NCBI GenBank assembly: GCA_017536845.1 | Contig: JAFWCP010000549.1 | Coordinates: 1 to 5,141 of the forward strand | Length of the DNA: 5,141 nt | Source of the DNA: Solobacterium sp. | Lineage (GTDB): Bacteria; Bacillota_I; Bacilli_A; Erysipelotrichales; Erysipelotrichaceae | Direction: 5' to 3' | Shown: piece by piece, positions 1 to 5,141 of the stretch | Position numbering within the stretch: position 1 is the stretch's first letter | Layout of the letters: every line of letters begins with the position of its first letter | Notes under the pieces: generated by a model | The model's input: only the letters and a program-made list of their open reading frames with translations | The model's database searches: none | What the model was told of the DNA's origin: nothing | Made by a program: the position numbers and the translations under genes

Positions 1-24
1 CTGTTTTTTGAGTCCTGTTTTTCG
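1..24. repeat. 14-bp-period repeat, edge copy of the array at 475-524
   Basis: The core CTG followed by a run of T occurs at 1-3 and again at 15-17, exactly 14 bases apart, with the intervening bases GAGTC. Positions 1-19 match 507-525 closely (CTGTTTTTT, one G/A change, then AGTCCTGTT). The array is cut by the window edge, so its copy number is unknown. Its presence beyond the end of the broken ATPase gene suggests that a second gene of the same kind, or a duplicated fragment, lies to the left. Confidence 0.6.
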
Positions 25-92
25 CCCGATAATACAACAGGTTGATTCTGTTCAGGATCAGATTTCCGTATAATACCTTGATGATCAGTATT

Positions 93-135
93 CGAATGAT
101 TTGAAGTGTGATTGTGTTTGAATCAAAATCATTCG
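93..135. repeat. Perfect 10-bp inverted repeat with a 23-base loop
   Basis: CGAATGATTT at 93-102 is the exact reverse complement of AAATCATTCG at 126-135, with 23 bases between them. Neither strand has a T-run after the second arm, so it does not look like an intrinsic terminator. It lies in the gene-poor left edge, within the doubtful open frame. It may be a remnant of an element end, a binding site or chance. Confidence 0.5.
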
Positions 136-254
136 GCCGAGGCCCACTTATCAAATGAAATAATGATTGGTGGTACCAGTTCATTTTTGCGCTTTGTATT
201 TTGATTTAAACGTGCATTATTCTGCAATATCTGCCGATTTTATTCAACCGAGTC

Positions 255-449
255 TTATGATTCCTGCAGATTTCCAATGATATACCTGCGATATCTGCCT
301 GTTCCTTTCACAGCAATCTGATGCTCTTCGACCATTTCTGTCAGCAGTGCCTTAATTCTCGAAGGGCTCATCTGCATATATTGAATGATTTCTGCGGAGC
401 CAGCTTCGTCGTTTTCGCGTATATATTCAACGATTTTTTTCTTATTCAT
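255..449 (-). other. Winged-helix segment, separately open C-terminal frame of the broken gene
   Basis: This frame begins at ATG 449-447 (a GTG lies one codon earlier) and encodes about 64 residues: MNKKKIVEYIRENDEAGSAE, then the recognition-helix-like SPSRIKALLTEMVEEH and the wing KGTGRYRRYIIG, ending at TAA 257-255. Its ATG overlaps the stop of the preceding frame (TAA at 444-442), so reinitiation after termination is possible. No Shine-Dalgarno sequence is visible. The helix-turn-helix itself looks undamaged, unlike the upstream part. I treat it as part of the pseudogene at 255-1792 and not as an independent gene, but separate expression as a small DNA-binding protein cannot be excluded. 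Confidence 0.6.
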
Positions 450-474
450 CACCGTTTTTTCGGCTTGCTTTTTC

Positions 475-524
475 GTCCTGTTTTTTCCGTCCTGTTTTTT
501 CCGTCCTGTTTTTTAAGTCCTGTT
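475..524. repeat. 14-bp tandem repeat (about 3.5 units) in the linker of the ATPase gene
   Basis: GTCCTG recurs at 475, 489, 503 and 517, exactly 14 bases apart, each followed by a T-run. The units are GTCCTGTTTTTTCC (twice), GTCCTGTTTTTTAA, and a partial fourth. A degenerate 13-base version precedes it at about 462-474. On the coding (minus) strand the unit reads as K/R/T/Q-rich linker sequence. Because 14 is not a multiple of three, consecutive units are read in different frames (KNRT, EKTGRK, KQDEK) and none contains a stop. Threonine/lysine-rich repeat linkers at this place are known in this protein family. Confidence 0.85.
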
Positions 525-1831
525 CTGAATCCTTGGCTATTTCAATTGTTTTTCCCACCTCTTTTTTCAACAGAGGAAGCGTCAGAATTGTCCGATCAGG
601 ATTAAACTCTTCCTCAACGATCGGTTCTTTATAGCCGTTAGCCGCCCATACTGCAAAAATATCGGGAACCCCACTGCCTGCACGTTCTCCAAAACCCAAA
701 AAGATTCATCATCTTCATAATTGACTTATTTCTAGGATCAGAAATTCCACCTCGAAGCATCTGCTTTTTACCAGTTCGAATACTGCCGGGATTTTGTAAT
801 TCCACTTGATTCCTGTCTTTCAGAATTACAATGCCACGTGGGAGATAAAAGTCTGCATTCACGATACAATTGACCAGTGCTTCTCGCATAGCCTTATGAA
901 CAGGCGTATCATCAATTCTTGTAATACCATCCAAAGCAAATGGCTTATCAAGATCTTCCGTTATTTTGTTATATACGCGGAAAAAGAAATCAAAAAGGTT
1001 TCCGCTCCAGTCTCCTGAACTGGACTGAATTCGGTTCGTCCAACGAATCGACTGTCCTAAGACTTCCCGATAATCCAGAAAGAAGTCCGGAAAACATCTT
1101 ACAATTCGATATTCTTCCCCAAACATTAAGAGTCCAGCTGCAGTCGGGTGCAGAGCACTGCCTGCTTTCATCCTTCCGGCAGCACCAATCCGTTCCAGAT
1201 ATTCCTCATCAGAGACCTTTTCCCATACGTGTCCGGGTCTTGCAGCTCTATGATAATTCCGATATCCCCTCACTGACTCTTCATTCAAATCTGACATGGA
1301 AAAATCTTCCAATATTGCCTGATCCATACTCTCCTCGGGTTCATCCCTGATCATTGCCTTGATTTCTTACATCGTGCAATGATAGTCTCCTTCCCAGTTT
1401 CGACGATATGTCCCACTCCAGATATTATTATTGATGAAAACCGGGCGATTCTCACGCTTTGCCCGCGGAACATTGATAACCATAATTGTATCGCCATTCA
1501 CGTCATAAGCTGTCACATCGCTGTCCATGAGCAGGTTGATGCTTACCTTATTCGGATTATTAATCGTATCCCAAAAGTCTTTCTTCAACTTTGCTTCATT
1601 CTGAAGTCCTGTTGTCACAAAACTTCCATCAGAATTCTCTGCTACCCCAAGAATGATGACGCCGCCGTAACAATTGGCCATAGATGAATAAGTCTCCCAA
1701 AGACTGTTTGGAAGTCCACCTTTAGCTTTTTTGACTTCACGTCTGTTGTCTTCACGATACTGATGAAACTTTCTGATATCAAATGCATCCATAATTCTCT
1801 GCCCTCAAATCTGCTTAGCTTTCGGTTACGT

Positions 1832-1851
1832 TATCCTAAGGATATTTTATA
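1832..1851 (-). promoter_or_regulatory. Probable -10 box and overlapping 13-bp palindromic operator of the ATPase gene
   Basis: On the minus strand TATAAAAT (1851-1844) is a good -10 candidate about 50 bases before the start codon. No convincing -35 lies 16-18 bases upstream. Directly after it comes the perfect palindrome TATCCT-A-AGGATA (1832-1844), centred at 1838, which is where transcription would begin. A repressor bound there would block initiation. The product's own winged helix is a natural candidate for autoregulation, but that is inference. Confidence 0.4.
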
Positions 1852-1991
1852 CTATTTGAATTGCTCATAACATGAAGGTTTTTTTAACGCCAGACTCTCA
1901 TGAGTTTAAATATCCCGATCTGGTTGATTCAAAGCATTTTCGTCGTTATCTGACACATATATTATTATTCATCCCGCTTGAAATATCAATA

Positions 1992-2963
1992 TCAAATTGT
2001 TCTGTTTCCCGTTTTTCTGACCTTCTCTTTTGCCCTGATGATCAATACTGATAACAGCATTGACAGCAGCGAAGAAGCCGCAAACCTGAATACGCTGTTC
2101 CCCAATGCCCATGTAACATAGTTTATATAAGGATGCACCATATACACATACAGGCTGAGATCGGAAAAGAGAGGCATATGGAACTTCACATCCGGATGCT
2201 TCAGACAATACTGCAGCAGAAATACCGTGCACAATGGCAGGGAAAGATAGCAGTTCGCATCAGCTGCGCCATGCACCTGGGTAAACATTGCTTCTGTCAC
2301 AAGCAGGATCAGAAACAACGGCAGCAGGAAGGCACTGCAATCAGGCAGACTGTTCTTCCGCATATATACACCAAGAGATAAGAACAGCACGGATTCCGTC
2401 AATCCTGCCTGAGGCCATCGCCAGAAGGACATATGCATCTTCATCAGCCCCTGCAGCCATGCCGGCGAAGGCAGAAAGCTGTAGCTGTCCACAGTCATTG
2501 CCGCAAGATACAGCAAAGCACCGACCACAATCAGCTGCTTTTCATATCCCCGTCTCCACAATGGCCGCAGCAGGAAACATGTCAGGAACAATGAAACAAG
2601 ATACCAGTAAATCCCGTTCATGCCGGCTGTACAGACCCGCCTGACAATCCCAAGAGGATCAGATAACAGACCGGGATTGATGACCAGGTTCAGGATCAGG
2701 TCAATCAGTTCAAAGACCACATAAATCCTGACCAGCTTCATCAGCCAGGCATTGCTTTTCTTCCTGCCATCCAGCCTGGACGCAAAATAAAACCCGGATA
2801 CCATGAAGTAGAACGGCACACCGAGCCGGAATAATCCCATTGTCAGAACATGGTTAAGAAACGGATTGCTGTCCGCGAAAAGACTGAGATGAATACCGAT
2901 GACCGCAAAGGCAAAGACCACCTTCAACAGATCGATTGTCCTGTTTCTGCCCTGATACTTCAT
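1992..2963 (-). CDS. Membrane acyltransferase, Acyltransferase_3 family
   Basis: A 323-residue integral membrane protein with about ten hydrophobic segments. Family signatures are in order: NRTIDLLKV with D11 entering the first helix, H25 (the likely catalytic histidine) at its end, RLGVPFYFMVSGFYF at 46-60, WYLVSLF at 120-126, and SLYVYMVHP at 270-278 near the C-terminus. The length fits single-domain members; no extracellular SGNH esterase domain is fused, unlike OatA. The family moves acyl groups, often acetyl, across the membrane onto cell-surface sugars, peptidoglycan or lipids; the substrate here cannot be told. The start ATG at 2963-2961 is fixed by an in-frame TGA two codons before it. 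Only a weak GAAG stands immediately before the ATG. It follows the MATE gene by 23 bases, so translational coupling or co-transcription is likely. Both ends and all motifs look intact. Confidence 0.9.
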   Translation of the reverse strand: MKYQGRNRTIDLLKVVFAFAVIGIHLSLFADSNPFLNHVLTMGLFRLGVPFYFMVSGFYFASRLDGRKKSNAWLMKLVRIYVVFELIDLILNLVINPGLLSDPLGIVRRVCTAGMNGIYWYLVSLFLTCFLLRPLWRRGYEKQLIVVGALLYLAAMTVDSYSFLPSPAWLQGLMKMHMSFWRWPQAGLTESVLFLSLGVYMRKNSLPDCSAFLLPLFLILLVTEAMFTQVHGAADANCYLSLPLCTVFLLQYCLKHPDVKFHMPLFSDLSLYVYMVHPYINYVTWALGNSVFRFAASSLLSMLLSVLIIRAKEKVRKTGNRTI

Positions 2964-2969
2964 TCTTCA

Positions 2970-2975
2970 ATTATA
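2970..2975 (-). promoter_or_regulatory. Consensus TATAAT box six bases before the acyltransferase ATG
   Basis: The minus strand reads TATAAT, then TGAAGA, then ATG. If used as a -10 element, transcription would start at or next to the ATG, giving an almost leaderless mRNA, which would fit the lack of a good Shine-Dalgarno sequence. No convincing -35 lies 16-18 bases upstream, so it may be chance in an AT-rich gap. Confidence 0.25.
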
Positions 2976-2986
2976 GCAGGGTTTTT

Positions 2987-4348
2987 TTATGATGAAGCGG
3001 CTTTTCGGTCCATTTCCTTGAGTTCTCTTGCAACGATCGGCACGCACAGCAGGATTGTCAGAACATCAGCCACAGCCTGGGTCATGACCACGCCGCTTAA
3101 ACCGAAGAAACGCGGCAGGATGATGATCAGCGGAATAAAGAAGATCCCATTGCGGGCCGAGGAAGTAATCGAAGCCTGGAATCCTTTTCCGGTTGCCTGC
3201 AGCATCATATTGGTCAGGGTTGACGTTGCCAATAACGGCAGGGCAGCTGCCTGCCAGCGCAAAGCCCTGGCACCAATCGCAACAACTTCCGGGTCATCCC
3301 GGAACCAGGAGACAACCGCAGAGGCCGGGAAGAAACAGACAGCACCTGCTATGGTCATTAACAGCGTGCCGTACTTCAGGCAGAAGAAAAACCCTTCCTT
3401 CACCCTGCTGTAGTTGCCGGCGCCATAGTTATATGAACATACCGGCTGATATCCCTGGCCAAAGCCGATCAGCACCGATGCCAGCATCATCAGCACCCTT
3501 GTAACGATGGACATGCCGGCAATTGCCGCATCCCCGCCATACGTCATACTCACCCTGTTCAGCAGCAAGGTTGCGATTGCCGCCATGCCCTGGCGGATTA
3601 AGGAAGGCATGCCGCCGTTGGAGATTTCAAACAGGTTATGAAAGCTGAAGCGCACATTGCGCAGGTCAAGACGGATATTCTGCCCCTTTGACGACCCGAT
3701 CAGCAGAGCAATGAAGCTGGTCATCTGGCCGCCTACCGTTGCCATGGCAGCACCCCTGACACCCAGTCCGAACCCGAACATCAGCAACGGGTCAAGCCCG
3801 ATATTCATGATGGCCCCGCATAATAACCCCACCATGGCATACATGGCACTGCCCTGGAAACGAAGCTGGTTGTTAATGACAAACTGCCCCATCATGAAAG
3901 GTGCTCCCAACAAGATAATTCTCATATAAGCTATCGTATCCGCCCTTGCCGTATCGGTAGCACCGATAAAATCAGCAATGTTCTCCGCAAACAGGTTGCC
4001 GGCAGCCGCGACAAGAACACCAAGAACCAGAGCCATCGCAAAGCCGGTTGCGGCAATCTCATTTGCCTTTTTGCTGTTGCCGGCACCAAGGAGACGGGAA
4101 AGGTAATTCCCGGATCCCTGCCCGCAGAAGAAACCCATGGCCTGAATGATTGCCATTACCGAAAAGACCAGTCCTACCGCAGCCGTTGCCTGGGTGGAAA
4201 TCCGGCCGACAAAGTACGTATCGGCAGAATTGTAAATGCCTGTTACAAGCATGGAGATGATGGTTGGAATGGATAAGGAAACAATCAACTGCGGAATCGG
4301 TGCCTCCGTCAGCATCTTATGCCTGTCTTTTGCCTGCTTCATTGTCAT
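2987..4348 (-). CDS. MATE family multidrug/cation efflux transporter (MepA-like)
   Basis: A 453-residue, twelve-helix antiporter of usual MATE length with its two-fold internal layout. N-half signatures are IYNSADTYFVGRISTQATAAVG (38-59; shown as IYNSADTYFVGR plus the following alanine-rich turn), GQGSGNYLSRLLGAGN (76-91), and NNQLRFQG followed by MNIGLDPLLMFGFG (159-194). C-half signatures are SLIRQGM (249-255), GFGQGYQPVCSYNYGAGN (295-312) and MLQATGKG (382-389). MATE proteins export cationic or organic compounds using Na+ or H+ gradients; the substrate cannot be read here. I chose ATG 4348-4346 because AAGGGGG lies nine bases upstream. An in-frame GTG at 4390 would add 14 residues but has no ribosome binding site. 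The gene is followed after 23 bases by an acyltransferase in the same direction, so the two probably share a transcript. No local regulator gene is present. Confidence 0.93.
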   Translation of the reverse strand: MTMKQAKDRHKMLTEAPIPQLIVSLSIPTIISMLVTGIYNSADTYFVGRISTQATAAVGLVFSVMAIIQAMGFFCGQGSGNYLSRLLGAGNSKKANEIAATGFAMALVLGVLVAAAGNLFAENIADFIGATDTARADTIAYMRIILLGAPFMMGQFVINNQLRFQGSAMYAMVGLLCGAIMNIGLDPLLMFGFGLGVRGAAMATVGGQMTSFIALLIGSSKGQNIRLDLRNVRFSFHNLFEISNGGMPSLIRQGMAAIATLLLNRVSMTYGGDAAIAGMSIVTRVLMMLASVLIGFGQGYQPVCSYNYGAGNYSRVKEGFFFCLKYGTLLMTIAGAVCFFPASAVVSWFRDDPEVVAIGARALRWQAAALPLLATSTLTNMMLQATGKGFQASITSSARNGIFFIPLIIILPRFFGLSGVVMTQAVADVLTILLCVPIVARELKEMDRKAASS

Positions 4349-4357
4349 TGCCGCATT

Positions 4358-4364
4358 CCCCCTT
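4358..4364 (-). promoter_or_regulatory. Strong Shine-Dalgarno that decides the MATE start
   Basis: AAGGGGG on the minus strand is separated by nine bases from the ATG at 4348-4346. An ATG in another frame directly after it opens a three-codon frame (ATG CGG CAA TGA) that ends two bases before the real start. This strengthens the ATG choice over the upstream GTG at 4390 and leaves a tiny overlapping frame in the initiation region. Confidence 0.6.
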
Positions 4365-4447
4365 TTTCCATATCCTACTTGCTTTTCCACCCATGGTCAA
4401 GGGACAGAAAACCCTGACGGCAAAGCCCTGATAACCAGCTGCGGCAT

Positions 4448-4473
4448 AAAAAAAACGTTTCTGCAAACGCTTT
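4448..4473 (-). terminator. Hairpin plus U8: terminator or leader attenuator before the MATE gene
   Basis: Read on the minus strand, CGTTT-GCAG-AAACG forms a five-pair stem with a four-base loop (4469-4456) and is followed at once by eight T (4455-4448). Three further A:T pairs can form around a bulged G by using the first part of the T-run. The stem is short and AT-rich, so strength is doubtful. It is about 260 bases after the coiled-coil gene and about 100 bases before the MATE start. It may end the upstream transcript or act as an attenuator in the MATE leader. Confidence 0.4.
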
Positions 4474-4585
4474 GTATATTCCTTCAGATTACCTGACCGC
4501 TGAAACCTGAACAAAGGAAATCTGGCATTCTCCAGGAAAGTCTTTCTATCCCACTGCAGGTTGACTGTTATTCAATCCCCGGCAA

Positions 4586-4729
4586 TTCACACGCCGTGAA
4601 CTTATTCTTTTTCTTATCAGTTTTAATCCTGTACGGCCATTTCCATGATCCGTACAGCACCGGAACGCAAATCATCCGTCCCTTCTGTGATCAGGCATCA
4701 CTGCTGCACCATGTTATTGTCTGCAACAG
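4586..4729. other. Gene-free stretch dense in inverted repeats, possible structured RNA
   Basis: No credible gene lies between 4349 and 4735, but four dyads do: TTCAC/GTGAA at 4586-4600 (5-base loop), CTGTACGG/CCGTACAG at 4629-4657 (perfect 8 bp, 13-base loop), GTGAT/ATCAC at 4687-4701 (5-base loop) and CTGCTGCA/TGCAACAG at 4701-4729 (8 bp with one G:U or mismatch, 13-base loop). The two long hairpins share stem length, loop length, CTG...CAG ends and a loop that begins CCAT. With the U8 hairpin at 4448-4473 they could form a minus-strand 3' UTR, a small RNA or a structured leader. No known riboswitch class is recognised. Confidence 0.35.
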
Positions 4730-4735
4730 CCACAA

Positions 4736-5141
4736 CTATGCAATTGCTTCCTTCAGCAATCCGGATATCAGCTCTTCTTCAACTCCAAACTCTTCAGACA
4801 GCTTAGCCATTGCTTCTTCGTCTGAGGCACTTGCTTTTCGACAAGGTAACCACCTTGCCAGCACAAAGCCTTTGACCGCATTCGCAATGCTCTTCGTCTT
4901 GTCGAGTTCTTTTCTCGTGTTTGCAAGATCCTTTTCAGACTTTGCGGCCTTCCTGGCATTTTCATCAGCACGCCTATTAGCCTGTTCAGCCTTCCTGGCA
5001 TTTTCATCAGCTCGCTCATTAGCCTGTTTTATTGCCAACGCAGCATACTCTTTAGCAATCTCCTTTGCAAAAGCTTCTACACGTACGCACATAATTTCCA
5101 TTGCCTCCTCGTCCCCTTTGATTTCCTGCATGACTCTGCGA
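4736..5141 (-). CDS. C-terminal part of a coiled-coil protein, N-terminus outside the window
   Basis: The frame is open to the window edge (RRV precedes the first visible methionine at 5131), and that ATG has no Shine-Dalgarno sequence, so the protein almost certainly starts outside. Of the visible 134 residues, the first 30 are acidic and helical (MQEIKGDEEAMEIM). Next comes an alanine/arginine/glutamate-rich heptad region (about residues 31-80 from that methionine), including a tandem pair of RADENARKA units 14 residues apart. The end is a short helical tail (SDEEAMAKLSEEFGVEEELI) like the small helix-turn domains that close many clostridial proteins. The layout recalls the C-terminal tails of Rpn/PD-(D/E)XK nuclease-family transposase-like proteins, which often end in charged helical repeats, but no catalytic part is in view and the assignment is a guess. 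It ends at TAG/TAA-type stop 4738-4736 with no strong terminator close by. Confidence 0.65.
   Translation of the reverse strand, partial: RRVMQEIKGDEEAMEIMCVRVEAFAKEIAKEYAALAIKQANERADENARKAEQANRRADENARKAAKSEKDLANTRKELDKTKSIANAVKGFVLARWLPCRKASASDEEAMAKLSEEFGVEEELISGLLKEAIA
4948..5031 (-). repeat. Tandem 42-bp repeat, two units, encoding two heptads each
   Basis: Units at 4948-4989 and 4990-5031 both begin CCTTCCTGGCATTTTCATCA and differ at only a few positions in their second half. Being a multiple of three and of seven codons, the duplication keeps both reading frame and heptad register, giving two copies of ADENARKA plus flanks. It looks like recent expansion of a coiled coil, and copy number may vary between strains. 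Confidence 0.85.

Larger units (their letters stand above)
1..184 (-). pseudogene. Possible 3' remnant of a second AlbA_2/ATPase-type gene, runs off the window
   Basis: An open frame of about 61 codons starts at an ATG at 184-182 and stays open to the window edge. No Shine-Dalgarno sequence precedes it, and a TAA lies a few codons upstream in frame. The translation contains NDFDSNTITL, which loosely resembles the EEFNPDRTILTL segment of the neighbouring broken ATPase gene, and near the edge it contains KNRTQKT, which resembles KNRTEKT in that gene's repeat linker. The middle (LQIIRILIIKVLYGNLIL) is hydrophobic and unlike the neighbour, so it may be read in a wrong frame after an indel. I infer a decayed relative or partial duplication of the gene at 255-1792. 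It could equally be chance coding in AT-rich DNA. Confidence is low. Confidence 0.22.
255..1792 (-). pseudogene. Broken AlbA_2 / GHKL-like ATP-binding protein with C-terminal winged helix
   Basis: The intact protein would be about 510 residues. Codons 10-130 form an AlbA_2 (Schlafen-type, putative nucleic-acid-binding) domain, with EVKKAKGGLP, LWETYSSMAN and GGVIILGVAENSDG. Around codon 216 comes HPTAAGLLMFG, typical of this family. Codons 300-380 form the HATPase_c_4 / RecG-C-terminal-like region, with the N-box-like EALVNCIVNAD, then a split GFGERAGSGVPDIF. A charged repeat linker follows, then a winged helix (AEIIQYMQMSPSRIKALLTEM). Three lesions break it. Codon 142 is TAA (1369-1367) with the same frame continuing as EIKAMIRDE. 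A frameshift in the A4 run at 691-694 splits GF|GERAG. A second frameshift lies in the linker before 449. The start ATG at 1792-1790 has GAGGG nine bases upstream (1806-1802). Family members are variously labelled ATP-binding, transcriptional-regulator-like or RecG-like proteins; their biochemical role is poorly defined and some occur in defence loci. Sequencing error could explain the homopolymer lesion but less easily the stop. Confidence 0.85.

Noticed and set aside
1..524. CRISPR array or mobile-element ends from the recurring CCTGTTTTTT units
   Set aside because: The units are contiguous 14-mers without spacers and lie in a coding linker; no transposase or target-site duplication is visible.
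321..605. Plus-strand open frame of 94 codons, phenylalanine-rich
   Set aside because: It is the antisense of the lysine-rich linker and winged helix of the broken gene; its composition follows from the T-runs, and it has no family motif.
1861..1991. Terminator for the acyltransferase gene
   Set aside because: CCAGA/TCTGG arms exist but enclose a long loop and are not followed by a T-run on the minus strand; no convincing terminator is seen.
2850..3413. Plus-strand open frame of 187 codons
   Set aside because: It lies opposite the acyltransferase start and the MATE 3' end, both of which have clear family signatures, and its translation looks like no known protein.
4349..4390. GTG start at 4390 for the MATE gene
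   Set aside because: No ribosome binding site precedes it, whereas the ATG at 4348 has AAGGGGG at nine bases, and the extra 14 residues show no MATE similarity.
4317..4514. Minus-strand 65-codon frame overlapping the MATE start as a leader peptide
   Set aside because: It crosses the U8 hairpin and overlaps the MATE coding start in another frame, with no Shine-Dalgarno sequence or recognisable composition.

Overview
The window looks like chromosomal DNA of a low-to-moderate GC Bacillota, most likely a gut-type anaerobe (Clostridia or Erysipelotrichia). This rests on the gene families, Shine-Dalgarno use and general codon feel; nothing here fixes the genus. Every gene I can support reads on the minus strand, so the gene order runs from right to left.

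Right edge (4736-5141): the C-terminal part of a coiled-coil protein that enters from outside the window. It contains a two-heptad repeat encoded by a 42-bp tandem duplication. Next (4349-4735) is about 390 bases without a gene. It is rich in inverted repeats and ends in a hairpin followed by eight U, which may be a terminator of the upstream gene or an attenuator in the leader of the next one.

Centre (1992-4348): a two-gene cluster, a complete MATE-family multidrug/cation antiporter followed 23 bases later by a complete membrane acyltransferase of the Acyltransferase_3 family. Both are integral membrane proteins and look intact. Co-transcription is likely, although a perfect TATAAT box lies just before the acyltransferase start.

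Left part (255-1792): a visibly more AT-rich, broken gene of the AlbA_2 / RecG-C-terminal-like ATPase family (N-terminal AlbA_2 domain, GHKL-like ATP-binding domain, C-terminal winged helix). It carries one in-frame TAA and two frameshifts. The second frameshift lies in the linker before the winged helix, where a 14-bp tandem repeat is open in all three frames. By direct reading, one extra unit would rejoin the winged helix to the rest. This is the most interesting signal in the window: either ordinary decay or a repeat-based switch. A 13-bp palindrome sits where the transcription start of this gene should be.

Left edge (1-254): no confident gene, but pieces that look like remnants of a second related gene end: the same 14-bp-period repeat at 1-24, a 14-mer matching the winged-helix tail, and a short open frame running off the edge. 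I see no tRNA, rRNA, CRISPR array or intact mobile element.
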